Assembly: GCF_004363775.1 (NCBI RefSeq)
Contig: NZ_SNZE01000006.1
Coordinates: 46,632-110,631 of the forward strand
Source of the DNA: Hydromonas duriensis
Lineage (GTDB): Bacteria > Pseudomonadota > Gammaproteobacteria > Burkholderiales > Burkholderiaceae
DNA: 64,000 bases
Reading direction: 5' to 3'
In this document: positions 19,399 through 29,204 of the stretch, in pieces
Layout of the letters: each line of letters starts with the position of its first letter
Position numbering within the stretch: position 1 is the stretch's first letter
Notes under the pieces: generated by a model
Told to the model about the DNA's origin: nothing
Seen by the model: the letters and a program-made list of their open reading frames with translations, nothing else
Database searches by the model: none
Position numbers and translations under genes: made by a program

Positions 19399-20001
19399 TT
19401 ATTTATACTTGTGTGAGGCACGCAACACGCTGTAGGCGTAAGTTGTTTGCCCAAGGCTGCCGTTGTATCGTGCCAAAGCACGCACCACATCGCCATTTTC
19501 TCGGTCAAGGTAGTGTCGCAAGATGACACTACCGTAACGAATATTGACTCGCGCATGATATAAGCGCGTTACATGACCATCACCGATGCTGTGCGCCCAA
19601 AACGGCATGACCTGCATCAGTCCAATGGCTCCCGCATGGCTGTGGGCGGTCGGTTTAAAACGACTTTCAACTTCCATCACACCCAGCACCAATGCAGGCT
19701 CTAAGCCCGCACGGTGTGCCTCATAATCAACTGCATTGAGTAAAGTCTCGCGTTCGAGGGCGGCGGGAATGTATCGTTGTAAACGCTGGCCCATCACATC
19801 ACGCCAGCGATAAAACCGCGATTCATCCTCGCGCGAGGCAAACGGGCGTAAATTCGGCAAACCCGCCTGCACCGCTTGGCGCAACAATACCCGTACAGAA
19901 TCAGACAATTTCTCTTCGGCTTGCGAACCCGCGTATGCGGGTTGATTCATCGCCAAGCACAAACCGCATACGAGCAATAACACCCGTACCCGAGCGCGCA
20001 T
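19399..20001 (-). CDS. Lytic transglycosylase, SLT domain
   Basis: A 200-residue secreted protein. Residues 1-24 form a signal peptide ending PAYA. The rest is a soluble-lytic-transglycosylase fold: the catalytic glutamate is E112 in MEVESRFKP, followed by SHAGAIGLMQVMP and later ARYNGSLGQTTYAYSVL, the expected GLMQ and N-G motifs. Such enzymes cleave the MurNAc-GlcNAc bond of peptidoglycan and form 1,6-anhydroMurNAc in the periplasm. It starts two bases after the proS stop on the same strand, a pairing I recall from other Burkholderiales. The protein is short and has no extra binding domains. Confidence 0.88.
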   Translation of the reverse strand: MRARVRVLLLVCGLCLAMNQPAYAGSQAEEKLSDSVRVLLRQAVQAGLPNLRPFASREDESRFYRWRDVMGQRLQRYIPAALERETLLNAVDYEAHRAGLEPALVLGVMEVESRFKPTAHSHAGAIGLMQVMPFWAHSIGDGHVTRLYHARVNIRYGSVILRHYLDRENGDVVRALARYNGSLGQTTYAYSVLRASHKYK

Positions 20002-20002
20002 A

Positions 20003-21748
20003 TTACGATGCTTTTAATTGTGCCAACACATGCGCGGCGACATCCTCTGGTAACAGCTTGGTCGCGGCTTCATCTCGACGCCCACGGTACTCGACCATGC
20101 CATCTTCTTTCAAACCACGGTCACCGATCGTGACTCGATGGGGCACACCAATTAATTCCCAGTCCGCAAACATCGAGCCAGGGCGTTCACCACGGTCATC
20201 CAATATCACATCGACCCCTTCTTTCAACAAGTCGTTATACAAATTATTCGTTTCGTAACGCACTTGTTCATTTTTATCCGCACCCACAGGGCAAATCACC
20301 ACTTCAAAAGGCGCGATGGCTGCTGGCCACAAAATCCCTTTTGCATCAAAATTTTGCTCAATCGCCGCCCCTAAAATCCGAGTCACGCCGATGCCATAGC
20401 AGCCCATCACGAAAGGCTGTGGCTTACCATTCTCATCCAAGAAAGTCGCTTTCATGGCTTCTGAGTATTTCGTACCCAACTGAAACACATGCCCAACTTC
20501 AATGCCACGACAAATATCCACCGTACCATTGCCATCGGGTGCGGGGTCGCCTGCAACCACATTGCGCACGTCCGCAACGAGGTCAGGCTCAGGTAAGTCG
20601 CGCCCCCAGTTCACGCCCGTGAAGTGGTAATCCACTTCATTCGCGCCGCACACAAAGTCGCTCATATTGGCCACGGTTTTATCTGCCACCACCAGCACTT
20701 TTTGTGCGGGATGAACAGGGCCAATAAAACCAGGCTTTGTATTAAACGCCTGCATAATGTCATCTTCTGTCGCCATGCGCGTTGTGCTCAAGCCTGGCAA
20801 TTTAGACAACTTCACTTCGTTCAGTTGATGATCCGCACGCAGCAGCACCAATACAATTTGCGTGACCGCTTCGCCATTCTCATTGACTTGCTCAGCCGCC
20901 AAAACCACCGATTTCAAATGCTTGACCAGTGGAATATTCAAAAACTCCGCCACCAATTCACACTTACCCATATTCGGTGTGTGCTGCTTTTCCAAAGTCT
21001 GCTGGGGTTCGGCGCGTTCAGAAACAAGTGCAACCGCCTCGGCCGCTTCAATATTTGCAGCGTAATCAGAATTGAGGTTGTACACAATGTCATCTTCACC
21101 CGTCTCTGCAATCACATGAAACTCATGCGAACCCGTGCCACCAATTGAACCATTGTCAGCAGCCACCGCTCGAAAATTCAAACCCAGTCGGTTGAAAATC
21201 GTCATGTACGCATTGAACATTTTGTCGTACGACACTTTCATGCCCGCTTCATCTTTATCAAATGAATAGGCATCTTTCATAATAAACTCACGGCCTCGCA
21301 TCACACCAAAACGCGGGCGAATTTCATCACGAAACTTCGCCTGCACTTGGTAAAAATTCACGGGAAGCTGCTTATAACTTTTAAAATCGCGGCGCACCAA
21401 GTCCGTAATCACTTCCTCATGCGTTGGCCCGACCACAAAATCACGCGCGTGACGGTCTTTAAAGCGCAACAATTCAGGGCCATATTGTTCCCAACGCCCC
21501 GACTCTTGCCACAATTCCGCAGGCTGCACCGCAGGCATCAACAACTCAATCGCCCCCGCCTTATTCATTTCTTCACGCACAATCTGCTCAACCTTGCGCA
21601 CGCTGCGCAAACCCATCGGCATATACGTGTAAATACCGCTACCGATGCGCTTAATCAAACCCGCTCGCATCATAAGTTGATGACTGATAATCTCCGCCTC
21701 AGCAGGGGCTTCTTTAAGGGTGCTTATAAAAAACTGACTGGCTTTCAT
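20003..21748 (-). CDS. proS: Prolyl-tRNA synthetase, bacterial type with editing domain
   Basis: A 581-residue class II aminoacyl-tRNA synthetase that charges tRNA-Pro. It starts [19 protein letters not shown]; motif 1 lies in [19 protein letters not shown], motif 2 in [21 protein letters not shown] (two arginines and GR-EF-MKD), and motif 3 near [11 protein letters not shown]. Between motifs 2 and 3 is the INS editing domain that removes misactivated alanine, with the GTGSHEFHV segment at its start. The C-terminal anticodon-binding domain contains [18 protein letters not shown]. Length fits E. coli (572). It is divergent from rppH, with about 118 bases between. Confidence 0.95.
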   Translation of the reverse strand: MKASQFFISTLKEAPAEAEIISHQLMMRAGLIKRIGSGIYTYMPMGLRSVRKVEQIVREEMNKAGAIELLMPAVQPAELWQESGRWEQYGPELLRFKDRHARDFVVGPTHEEVITDLVRRDFKSYKQLPVNFYQVQAKFRDEIRPRFGVMRGREFIMKDAYSFDKDEAGMKVSYDKMFNAYMTIFNRLGLNFRAVAADNGSIGGTGSHEFHVIAETGEDDIVYNLNSDYAANIEAAEAVALVSERAEPQQTLEKQHTPNMGKCELVAEFLNIPLVKHLKSVVLAAEQVNENGEAVTQIVLVLLRADHQLNEVKLSKLPGLSTTRMATEDDIMQAFNTKPGFIGPVHPAQKVLVVADKTVANMSDFVCGANEVDYHFTGVNWGRDLPEPDLVADVRNVVAGDPAPDGNGTVDICRGIEVGHVFQLGTKYSEAMKATFLDENGKPQPFVMGCYGIGVTRILGAAIEQNFDAKGILWPAAIAPFEVVICPVGADKNEQVRYETNNLYNDLLKEGVDVILDDRGERPGSMFADWELIGVPHRVTIGDRGLKEDGMVEYRGRRDEAATKLLPEDVAAHVLAQLKAS

Positions 21749-21805
21749 GAAACTTCACTTGTAAAAGGTTAAAAAAATTAAAAAAGACGACCGTTATAAA
21801 AAGCT

Positions 21806-21834
21806 CGGTCACGCTTTTAGCGCTGCGCTATAAT
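21806..21834 (+). promoter_or_regulatory. Probable promoter of rppH
   Basis: TATAAT at 21829-21834 lies 32 bases before the rppH start; the hexamer CGGTCA at 21806-21811 is at 17-base spacing but matches the -35 consensus poorly. Confidence 0.4.
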
Positions 21835-21866
21835 TACGCCATTGTAAATCATTTACCGAGGAAAAA

Positions 21867-22397
21867 ATGCTCGACAAAGAAGGTTATCGCCCCAATGTCG
21901 GCATCATTTTGGTCAATTCACGCAATCAGGTTTTTTGGGGTAAGCGCATCCGTGAGCACTCGTGGCAATTTCCACAAGGAGGCATTGCCCACGGAGAAAA
22001 CCCCGAACAAGCCATGCTGCGTGAACTATACGAGGAAACAGGCTTACTACCCGAGCACGTTAAAATCATCGGACGCACCCGCAACTGGTTGCGCTACGAT
22101 GTGCCAACCCGATGGGTCAAACGTGATTTTCGCAACCACTACAAGGGTCAAAAACAGATTTGGTTCTTATTGCGCTTGGTTGGCCGCGATCATCATGTTA
22201 ATTTACGTGCCAGCACTCATCCAGAATTTGATGCTTGGCGCTGGAATGATTATTGGATACCTCTGGAGGATGTCATTGACTTTAAGCGCGACGTATATCA
22301 ACAAGCGCTGGAAGAGCTGTCTCGATTGCTTTTTACCAATCGCAATGTGTGCAACTCGCGTCAACCCCAGAAACTGCTAATCACTCCAGAAAATTGA
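21867..22397 (+). CDS. rppH: RNA pyrophosphohydrolase RppH (Nudix)
   Basis: A 176-residue Nudix hydrolase, the same length as E. coli RppH, that removes pyrophosphate from 5'-triphosphorylated RNA and so starts RNase E-dependent decay. The start [17 protein letters not shown] is a family signature. The Nudix box runs over residues 39-61 ([13 protein letters not shown], then [10 protein letters not shown]) with the metal-binding REL-EE glutamates intact. [11 protein letters not shown] and FLLRLVGRD are further RppH segments. A GAGGAAAA ribosome site lies just before the ATG. The last 20 residues are basic and probably disordered. Confidence 0.95.
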   Translation: MLDKEGYRPNVGIILVNSRNQVFWGKRIREHSWQFPQGGIAHGENPEQAMLRELYEETGLLPEHVKIIGRTRNWLRYDVPTRWVKRDFRNHYKGQKQIWFLLRLVGRDHHVNLRASTHPEFDAWRWNDYWIPLEDVIDFKRDVYQQALEELSRLLFTNRNVCNSRQPQKLLITPEN

Positions 22398-22438
22398 GCT
22401 GTTTATCAATCGATTCAGCTTGTTTGATGCTTAACGAA

Positions 22439-22473
22439 AAACCCAGAAACATTCGATGTTTACTGGGTTTTTT
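22439..22473 (+). terminator. Terminator after rppH
   Basis: AACCCAG/CTGGGTT stem extended by AAACAT/ATGTTT (22439-22469) followed by a T run. Confidence 0.8.
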
Positions 22474-22610
22474 ACTAACGTCACCAATTAGCATTTAAAT
22501 TAAAAAACAAATAATCACAAAAACATCGGCATTTATCAAAAGTTAAAAACGATGCAACCCTAATTCTAATAATGTATTATTTAAATTTTAAATTATTTAG
22601 CGGGGATTAA

Positions 22611-23696
22611 ATGGATTTGATTGATAAGCTGAAAGAAATATCAAGCCGTGTTGAAAAACAAAAAGCATTCATCCAGACTGAAGAGGCTTCAAAAACCGCT
22701 TTTGTTTTGCCATTTTTGCAATCATTGGGCTATGAGATATTCAACCCAACGGAAGTAATTCCTGAGTTTACTGCTGATACAGCCAATAAAAATGGGGAAA
22801 AGGTCGATTATGCAATTGCACTGGATGAAAAAATAATAATTTTGATTGAGTGCAAACAAGTAGGCGCAATTTTACAAGAAAAACATGCGGGACAGCTTTA
22901 CCGATACTTCTCAGTTTTACCTGAAACGAAGTTTGCAATTTTAACCGATGGAATAAAGTATTTGTTTTATAGCGACTTGGAAAAAGAGCATGTTATGGAC
23001 GAAGCTCCTTTTTTTGAATTTGACCTAACAAACTTTAATGAGTCGCAAGTGGACGAGCTGAAGAAGTTCAGCAAATCAGCTTTTAACTTGGATGAAATTA
23101 TTAGCAATGCTAGCAACCTAAAATATTTAAGAGCTTTGAAAGCAGAAATAAGCAAAGAGTTCGAGCAGCCATCTGAAGAGTTGGTTCGTTTATTAACAAA
23201 ACGAGTGTACTCAGGGACTTTCACTGAAAAGGTGAGAGACCAGTTTTCAAGATTAGTTAAGCTAACCCTAAAAAACCACATCAAAGAAAGTATTAATAGT
23301 CGCCTTGAAACCGCTTATCAGCTCGATTCAGACAGAAGCAGCGGCATAGATTTGGAAAAGCAAAGTGCGAACTTAGATTTAGAGGAAAACAACAACGAAA
23401 TTGTGACCACAGAAGATGAATTAGAAGCATATCGAATAATAAAATCAATAGCCTCAGAAGCCACTCAAGCTAGTCGAGTTTATCTACGTGATTCAAAAAG
23501 CTACTGTGCCATTATCCTTGATGATAACAATAGGAAAACAATTTGTAGGCTTCACTTTGGTAAAACAAAACGAAGTATAACGGTATTTACACCCGACAAA
23601 GAGGAGCGATTTGAACTGGACACATTAGATGCAATTTATTCACATAAAGATATGTTGCTAAGTTCAATTAAACAATATGATGAGAAAATTAGTTAG
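22611..23696 (+). CDS. Orphan type I restriction enzyme R-like (HsdR_N) nuclease-fold protein
   Basis: A 361-residue soluble protein. Residues 1-25 form a helix typical of HSDR_N proteins. A PD-(D/E)xK core follows: D66 in KVDYAIAL and E80-C81-K82 in ILIECKQ, then HAGQLYRYFS and KFAILTDGIKYLFY, all as in the N-terminal endonuclease domain of HsdR. The middle is helical and charged; the last about 90 residues form a separate domain (RVYLRDSKSYCAIIL, then TICRLHFG) seen at the end of similar stand-alone proteins. There is no helicase domain and no HsdM/HsdS next to it, so it is not a complete restriction system. Its AT-rich composition and place beside a tRNA cluster suggest acquisition by transfer. 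Its role, perhaps in phage defence, is inference. Confidence 0.75.
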   Translation: MDLIDKLKEISSRVEKQKAFIQTEEASKTAFVLPFLQSLGYEIFNPTEVIPEFTADTANKNGEKVDYAIALDEKIIILIECKQVGAILQEKHAGQLYRYFSVLPETKFAILTDGIKYLFYSDLEKEHVMDEAPFFEFDLTNFNESQVDELKKFSKSAFNLDEIISNASNLKYLRALKAEISKEFEQPSEELVRLLTKRVYSGTFTEKVRDQFSRLVKLTLKNHIKESINSRLETAYQLDSDRSSGIDLEKQSANLDLEENNNEIVTTEDELEAYRIIKSIASEATQASRVYLRDSKSYCAIILDDNNRKTICRLHFGKTKRSITVFTPDKEERFELDTLDAIYSHKDMLLSSIKQYDEKIS

Positions 23697-23722
23697 GTAG
23701 TTTACTAAAACGCGACTGTATC

Positions 23723-23755
23723 AAAAAAGGACGGCATTTTGAAGCCGTCCTTTTT
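23723..23755 (+). terminator. Terminator after the HsdR_N-like gene
   Basis: AAAAAAGGACGGC/GCCGTCCTTTTT hairpin (23723-23735 with 23744-23755) with an 8-base loop and a T run. Confidence 0.85.
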
Positions 23756-23796
23756 AATTTTAAAGGTACAAATAGGACACAAAATCACAAGCGCAT

Positions 23797-23825
23797 AAAA
23801 AAACGACTTACATTTCTGTAAGTCG
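23797..23825 (-). terminator. Terminator of the tRNA-Pro-Arg-His transcript
   Basis: A perfect 9-bp stem CGACTTACA/TGTAAGTCG (23804-23812 with 23817-23825); read on the minus strand it ends in seven U. It lies 9 bases past the tRNA-His CCA end. Confidence 0.85.
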
Positions 23826-23834
23826 CTTATTTAT

Positions 23835-23911
23835 TGGGGTGGCTGATGGGGCTCGAACCCACGACAACAGGAATCACAATCCTGGACTCTACCAACTGAG
23901 CTACAACCACC
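23835..23911 (-). tRNA. tRNA-His (GTG)
   Basis: A 77-base cloverleaf on the minus strand with the extra G at position -1 typical of tRNA-His, anticodon GTG in the loop GATTGTGATTC, TTCGAGC T-loop and an encoded CCA end. It closely resembles E. coli hisR. It is the last of three tRNA genes transcribed together. Confidence 0.96.
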
Positions 23912-23929
23912 GTAGAAGGTTGCCATCAC

Positions 23930-24006
23930 TGGCCTGCCCGACAGGAATCGAACCTGTGACCCACAGCTTAGAAGGCTGTTGCTCTATCCAACTGAGCTAC
24001 GGGCAG
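23930..24006 (-). tRNA. tRNA-Arg (TCT)
   Basis: A 77-base cloverleaf on the minus strand: seven-pair acceptor CTGCCCG/CGGGCAG, anticodon TCT in CCTTCTAAG, TTCGATT T-loop, encoded CCA. It reads AGA codons. It lies between tRNA-His and tRNA-Pro. Confidence 0.96.
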
Positions 24007-24028
24007 ATTACTGTAAGGCAAAAACTTA

Positions 24029-24105
24029 TGGTCGGAGTACAAGGATTCGAACCTTGGACCCCCTGGTCCCAAACCAGGTGCGCTACCGGGCTGCGCTACA
24101 CTCCG
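24029..24105 (-). tRNA. tRNA-Pro (TGG)
   Basis: A 77-base cloverleaf on the minus strand: acceptor CGGAGTG/TACTCCG with a terminal G-U pair, anticodon TGG in GGTTTGGGACC, TTCGAAT T-loop and encoded CCA. It is the first gene of the Pro-Arg-His cluster, comparable to the argX-hisR-leuT-proM cluster of E. coli. Confidence 0.96.
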
Positions 24106-24191
24106 ACAAGAACGAAATTATAACCAACTTCATTTGATTTGGCAAGACTTTATAAAATGTTTTTCTAAGTTTTTTTAAGCGTCTGTCACTC

Positions 24192-25262
24192 TTATTGAGC
24201 CTTGTCAGCCATTGCCTGATTGGCTTTTAAATGGTTACGCGCACGCACGGATGATACCAAAGACCACCCAATTAAAACCAAGCCGATTAAGCCAGTGACG
24301 CTTTCTGGAATTTCATGCAGGGCGCTGCCAAACATGAGTAACGCCAATGCCAAAATAGCCCAGTGCGCTCCGTGTTCCAAGTAAACATACTCACTCAAGG
24401 TGTCGCGTTTAACGAAAAATATGGTCATTGAACGAACCCATTGCGCGCCAACACCCAAGCCGAGCATGATAATGAAAATGTCTTTGCTAATCGCGAATGC
24501 GCCAATCACGCCGTCGAAGCTGAATGACGCATCACGGACTTCTAAGAACATGAATGTTGAAATGGATGCAGCCAGACCTTTTTTCACCATATCGCCTGCA
24601 TCTTGACTGTCTTCACTGCCGAGCACATCACCAATCCCGCCAATAAAAATATAAACGGTTACACCGAGCACGCCCGCCAATAGACCCGCATAACGTTTTT
24701 CTACGGGTAAGTTGAACACCACAATGAGGGTTAATAGTAAAGCGACGCCTGCAGCAATCATTGACAAGCGACCCATTTGACTTAAACGTCGCTCAAAACC
24801 GCCCAGCCAATGAATGTCGCGCTCATGGTCAAACAACCATGTGAGGGCAACCATCATCAAAAAACCACCGCCAAACAACATCACTTCAGTGTGATGCGCA
24901 TGTAAATGTTCGCTGTATACATCGGGTTGATTAACCGCCAATTGATAGACTTCGGCAAAGGCCAAGCCTGTGGTCAGTGAGACGATAAGCAAGGGCAATA
25001 ATAGACGCATGCCCACAACGCCAATCAAAAAGCCAATGGTTAAAAATGCGGTGCGAAAAGCAGCGCTTTGTTTTTTGAGCACCATCGCATTGACAACTGC
25101 ATTGTCAAACGAGATGGATATTTCGAATAAACACAGAATTAGGGTTGCTGTAAAACCTGCTACTCCACCTATTTTATAAGCAAAAGCCAAGGCCACAAAA
25201 CTAATCAGCCATGCCCCCCAGAACTCGGTGAGCATGACCTTAATTGCATTTTTAATTTTCAT
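24192..25262 (-). CDS. DUF475 (TerC-like) integral membrane protein
   Basis: A 356-residue inner-membrane protein with about nine membrane segments, of the DUF475 family, distantly related to TerC. Two acidic membrane motifs stand out: EISISFDNAVVNAMVL in the first half and LEVRDASFSFDGVIGAFA in the second, the SFDN/SFDG pair typical of TerC-like metal-linked transporters. A His-rich stretch (SEHLHAHHTE) lies in a loop. The start at 25262 is preceded by GGGA at good spacing; an upstream in-frame start adds 11 residues. Function is not established; a metal-ion or stress role is inferred from TerC. It lies downstream of sucD, separated by a terminator. Confidence 0.8.
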   Translation of the reverse strand: MKIKNAIKVMLTEFWGAWLISFVALAFAYKIGGVAGFTATLILCLFEISISFDNAVVNAMVLKKQSAAFRTAFLTIGFLIGVVGMRLLLPLLIVSLTTGLAFAEVYQLAVNQPDVYSEHLHAHHTEVMLFGGGFLMMVALTWLFDHERDIHWLGGFERRLSQMGRLSMIAAGVALLLTLIVVFNLPVEKRYAGLLAGVLGVTVYIFIGGIGDVLGSEDSQDAGDMVKKGLAASISTFMFLEVRDASFSFDGVIGAFAISKDIFIIMLGLGVGAQWVRSMTIFFVKRDTLSEYVYLEHGAHWAILALALLMFGSALHEIPESVTGLIGLVLIGWSLVSSVRARNHLKANQAMADKAQ

Positions 25263-25347
25263 TTTAATTGTCCCAACATAAATGATTGCGCACATAAAGC
25301 ATTCGCATTATGCCTTAAATTCTATTCATTTTAAGTATGTGTACACC

Positions 25348-25383
25348 AAAAAACAAAAGCGAAAGGTCGCCCTTTCGCTTTTG
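25348..25383 (-). terminator. Terminator of the sucCD operon
   Basis: A 13-bp perfect inverted repeat CAAAAGCGAAAGG/CCTTTCGCTTTTG (25354-25366 with 25371-25383) with a 4-base loop; on the minus strand it is followed by a U run. It lies about 20 bases after sucD. Confidence 0.9.
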
Positions 25384-25402
25384 CCAATCAGAAGCGATTT
25401 GA

Positions 25403-26284
25403 TTATAGAGCGGCTTTGAGCAAGCGACCCATTTCAGATGGATTTTTCGTGACGGTGATACCACAAGCCGCCATGATTTCCAATTTCTCTTGCGCAGTAC
25501 CTTTACCACCAGAAATAATCGCACCTGCATGTCCCATGCGTTTACCTGGAGGCGCGGTTACACCTGCAATAAACCCGACCACAGGTTTTTTCATGTTGTC
25601 GCGAATCCAGTAAGCGGCTTCTTCTTCATCGCCACCACCAATTTCGCCAATCATAATGACCGCATCGGTATCGGGATCGTCATTGAACATGCGCATCACG
25701 TCGATATGTTTCAGTCCATTCACAGGGTCACCGCCAATACCAACTGCGGTCGATTGACCCAAACCGAGTTCGGTCAATTGTGCAACGGCCTCGTATGTCA
25801 ACGTGCCTGAACGGCTTAATACGCCGATACGGCCTTTGCGATGAATGTGTCCTGGCATAATGCCGATTTTCAATTCGTCAGGCGTAATCACACCAGGGCA
25901 GTTGGGGCCGAGTAACAATGTTTTGCGATTTTCACGGCGCATGCGGTCGCGAACTTCCATCATGTCGCGAACAGGAATGCCTTCTGTGATGCAAATGGCC
26001 AAATCCAAATCCGCTTCAACGGCTTCCCAAATGGCCGCAGCAGCACCTGCTGGCGGAACATAAATGACAGAAACAGTTGCACCTGTTTGTGCGGCGGCTT
26101 CTTTGACCGTGCCATAAATAGGCACACCTTCAAAATCCTCGCCTGCTTTTTTAGGGTTGACGCCTGCAACGAAGCAATTTTTGCCGTTTGCATATTCACG
26201 ACACATGCGCGTGTGGAATTGACCCGTTTTACCCGTAATGCCTTGAGTAATGACCTTGGTGTCTTTATTGATTAAAATGCTCAT
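25403..26284 (-). CDS. sucD: Succinyl-CoA synthetase alpha subunit
   Basis: A 293-residue subunit carrying the CoA site and the phosphohistidine for the reversible step succinyl-CoA + ADP + Pi to succinate + ATP in the citric acid cycle. It starts [29 protein letters not shown] and [14 protein letters not shown] are conserved, and the phosphorylated His is H252 in [16 protein letters not shown]. Length and sequence are ordinary, in contrast to its partner SucC. It lies 24 bases downstream of sucC on the same strand. Confidence 0.97.
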   Translation of the reverse strand: MSILINKDTKVITQGITGKTGQFHTRMCREYANGKNCFVAGVNPKKAGEDFEGVPIYGTVKEAAAQTGATVSVIYVPPAGAAAAIWEAVEADLDLAICITEGIPVRDMMEVRDRMRRENRKTLLLGPNCPGVITPDELKIGIMPGHIHRKGRIGVLSRSGTLTYEAVAQLTELGLGQSTAVGIGGDPVNGLKHIDVMRMFNDDPDTDAVIMIGEIGGGDEEEAAYWIRDNMKKPVVGFIAGVTAPPGKRMGHAGAIISGGKGTAQEKLEIMAACGITVTKNPSEMGRLLKAAL

Positions 26285-26308
26285 GGTTTATCCTTTTACA
26301 AGTCAAAA

Positions 26309-28120
26309 TTATTTGGCGGCACATTGTTTCAAAACAAACAATGCAACAATTAACAATAACGGTACCCACCAAAAACGTTTGAGCAAGCCAGCTAAACCGC
26401 CTGAAGATTGATTTTTGTCGTCCTTGCCTGACAGGCCAACCATTGCAGCCGCACCCGCGCCGACCGCACCAACCGTTGCAGCAGCGGTTTCTGCTACGCT
26501 GCCAACCACTTGACCGACCGTACCCACGGCTTCACCAACGCCACTTAAAACGACTTCGGCACCATCCACCACTTTATCGTAAGCTTCTGTTGCAACGTGT
26601 GCCGCGCCACTGGCGACCGCGCCCGCTGTTTCAGCGGCAGTTTCAGCCACACCGCCAACCACTTCGCCTACGGTATCCACTAAATCACCTGCCACACCTG
26701 CTGTTAAGCCCAGCATGCTTGATGATTTGTCTACAATGGCTTCTGCACCACTCACTACGGCATCAAAGGCGCCGTGTGCAACGGTCTCTAAACCATCAGC
26801 GGCTTTATCCACGCCTTCTAAAGCCGCATGTGCAACCGCACTTGTACCATTTGATAATGCGCTGACTGCACCCACGGCAACAGTACCCACGCCAACGGCC
26901 ACCGAACCAAAGCCAGCGGCTTGATCGGCTAGGCTAGAGCCTTTTCCCGAAGGGTCTTTGCCCTCAGCAGCAGCCACCACGCGCTCGGCTGCTTGCGCCA
27001 TTGTGTCGGCAGAGATGATGGGCAAACCTGAATCCGCCAGCATTTTCTTACCCAAGTCTTCGTTCGTACCTTTCATGCGCACAACCAAAGGCACCTGCAA
27101 TTTCACTTGTTTAGCTGCGGCAATCACACCTTCTGCAATCACGTCACATTTCATGATGCCACCAAAAATATTCACCAAAATGGCTTTTAAGTTGGGGTTT
27201 TTCAACATGATTTTGAACGCTTCTGTGACCTTCTCCGTCGTCGCGCCACCGCCTACGTCGAGGAAGTTCGCGGGTTCGCCACCGTACAATTTGATGGTAT
27301 CCATAGTGGCCATCGCCAAACCTGCACCATTGACCAAGCAACCAATGTTGCCATCCAATGAAATGTAAGCGAGGTCAAACTTAGAAGCTTCAATTTCAGC
27401 GGGGTCTTCTTCGTCCAAATCGCGCATTTCAACGATTTCAGGGTGACGGTACAAAGAATTTGAATCGAAATTCATTTTCGCATCAAGTGCGACCACACGG
27501 CCGTCACCTGTGGTAATCAGCGGGTTGATTTCTGCCAAATCGGCATCGGTTTCAACAAATGCTTTGTACAAACCTTGCAAAGCCACGCGCGCGCCGCCAA
27601 CTGATGCTTCGGGCATGCCCATTTTGCGTGCCAAGTCATCGGCTTCAGTGTCTGTTAAACCCGTGGTTGGATTGACATAAACTTTATGGATGAGTTCAGG
27701 TGTGTGCTCGGCCACTTCTTCAATGTCCATGCCGCCTTCTGAAGAGGCCATTACGCACACTTTTTGAGTGCCACGGTCAACGACCATGCCGAGATAATAT
27801 TCTTTTTTGATGTCCGCGCCTTCTTCGATGAGCAAGCGACGTACTTTTTGACCTTCAGGACCCGTTTGGTGCGTGACCAATTGCATGCCCAAAATTTGCG
27901 TTGCGTAGTCTTTCAATTCGTCCATCGACTTCGCCACTTTAACGCCGCCGCCTTTACCGCGACCACCTGCGTGGATTTGTGCTTTAACCACCCAAACCGA
28001 GCCGCCTAAAGCTTTAGCCGCTTCGATGGCTTCATCAACTGAAAACGCGGGAATCGCGCGGGGCACAGGAACGCCGTATTTTTTTAGGATTTCCTTACCT
28101 TGGTACTCATGAATTTTCAT
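26309..28120 (-). CDS. sucC: Succinyl-CoA synthetase beta subunit with a long membrane-anchored C-terminal extension
   Basis: A 603-residue protein. Residues 1-388 are a complete, normal SucC (E. coli also 388): [20 protein letters not shown], the ATP-grasp segment [27 protein letters not shown], and [15 protein letters not shown] near the SucD interface. Residues 389-603 are an unusual tail: about 180 residues rich in Gly, Ala and Val with evenly spaced polar residues, a 29-residue internal duplication (about 479-507 and 530-558, both containing [13 protein letters not shown] segments), a short polar linker ([12 protein letters not shown]), then a basic LLKRF and one membrane helix at about 583-598 ending KQCAAK. 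No frameshift or second start marks the junction. The tail would tether the enzyme to the inner membrane; that is inference. Confidence 0.95.
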   Translation of the reverse strand: MKIHEYQGKEILKKYGVPVPRAIPAFSVDEAIEAAKALGGSVWVVKAQIHAGGRGKGGGVKVAKSMDELKDYATQILGMQLVTHQTGPEGQKVRRLLIEEGADIKKEYYLGMVVDRGTQKVCVMASSEGGMDIEEVAEHTPELIHKVYVNPTTGLTDTEADDLARKMGMPEASVGGARVALQGLYKAFVETDADLAEINPLITTGDGRVVALDAKMNFDSNSLYRHPEIVEMRDLDEEDPAEIEASKFDLAYISLDGNIGCLVNGAGLAMATMDTIKLYGGEPANFLDVGGGATTEKVTEAFKIMLKNPNLKAILVNIFGGIMKCDVIAEGVIAAAKQVKLQVPLVVRMKGTNEDLGKKMLADSGLPIISADTMAQAAERVVAAAEGKDPSGKGSSLADQAAGFGSVAVGVGTVAVGAVSALSNGTSAVAHAALEGVDKAADGLETVAHGAFDAVVSGAEAIVDKSSSMLGLTAGVAGDLVDTVGEVVGGVAETAAETAGAVASGAAHVATEAYDKVVDGAEVVLSGVGEAVGTVGQVVGSVAETAAATVGAVGAGAAAMVGLSGKDDKNQSSGGLAGLLKRFWWVPLLLIVALFVLKQCAAK

Positions 28121-28340
28121 GGAACATCACCTTTGAGAGAAGTTAAAACAGGTGTCGCACGCAACCGTTTATGCGCCCGACGACTTATTTGCATTAAACC
28201 TACACATTTTACAACAACTGGGAGTAAAGGCATAACTGTTTTAAGTATTTTTACGCGCTGCAACAATTTTCAACACTTATTGACATGAGAAAGACGGTTA
28301 AATCTGGATAAAACAGTCGATTTATCCGATGAATAAACGA

Positions 28341-28946
28341 CTATCCTTTACTTTTGTACCATTTGGGGTAATACAATCGAGCGACCTCGCCGTCCGAGCT
28401 TAAGGCGTGACATTTATCCAATGGAAATGGTTTTTTGTTAGATGTTGCGTCATCTTTGTCCTGCATTCGTGCGCGCCGCGCCAATTCATAACCAATCCCT
28501 TGCACAACAACGGTCGGCATGGTATTGGCCAATTCTGTTAAATGTGTGCAGCCCGCTGTGTCGGCAAACAGCGCTTTCATGGCTCGACGAAAACCTTGCA
28601 GTACATTCAAACCAATCATTTTTTGATAGTCAGGATTGATGGTTTTGCACTGCACCAAATAAGGGGCAGCCAAGGTTTTACTTTCCACCGCAACAATGGT
28701 TACAGTTTGGTCTAAAGTCACGCGTATCACCATATCATGTAATGGCGTGCCTACGGGGCGCAGCTCACCACCTAGGGTAATCTCTTGCATTTTGTGGTCT
28801 TGCATTTGCGCATCGACATCCCACAACCCGTCTTCACGTTCAAACACTTCAAAGTTGAATGTTCGACGGTGCATGATGGTACGTGCGACGGCAGGTTCGC
28901 TCAACCCTTTGATACGCGGCTCTAAAATACGATGGTCTTGCGCCAT
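28341..28946 (-). CDS. DUF2889 domain protein
   Basis: A 201-residue soluble protein. Residues about 20-180 match my memory of DUF2889: HRRTFNFEVFEREDGLWDVDA, VGTPLHDMVIRVTLD, MPTVVVQGIGYELARRA-like pattern and CTHLTEL. The family is common in Betaproteobacteria and has no known function. I chose the ATG at 28946 because AAGGA lies ahead of it at normal spacing; the frame is open for 78 bases more. It lies between sucC and rhlE on the minus strand, alone. Confidence 0.75.
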   Translation of the reverse strand: MAQDHRILEPRIKGLSEPAVARTIMHRRTFNFEVFEREDGLWDVDAQMQDHKMQEITLGGELRPVGTPLHDMVIRVTLDQTVTIVAVESKTLAAPYLVQCKTINPDYQKMIGLNVLQGFRRAMKALFADTAGCTHLTELANTMPTVVVQGIGYELARRARMQDKDDATSNKKPFPLDKCHALSSDGEVARLYYPKWYKSKG

Positions 28947-29140
28947 GATGACATCCTTGTTGTGATTTGTTGTGCAGACCAACCACCGACCTGCGAAGTT
29001 GTTGATTTTAAAGCAAACGTGCACAATTGTCTTAAATGACGCTTTATCGGCTTTTTGGCGTTTTTAATTCGATGAGCCTGTTCTATACAACACAATGTGA
29101 GGCAAATGTGCTTTTGTCGAACCTCGACGATAGATGACCG

Positions 29141-29168
29141 TTGGCATCAAATTTAAATGCGGTACAAT
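29141..29168 (+). promoter_or_regulatory. Probable promoter of rhlE
   Basis: TTGGCA (29141-29146) and TACAAT (29163-29168) with a 16-base spacer, 36 bases before the rhlE ATG. Confidence 0.55.
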
Positions 29169-29204
29169 AACGCTTTTAATACAATGATTTAATTGGATTT
29201 TTCA

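Noticed and set aside
22611..23696. Complete type I restriction-modification system
   Set aside because: Only the HsdR_N-like part is present; there is no helicase domain, hsdM or hsdS in the neighbourhood.
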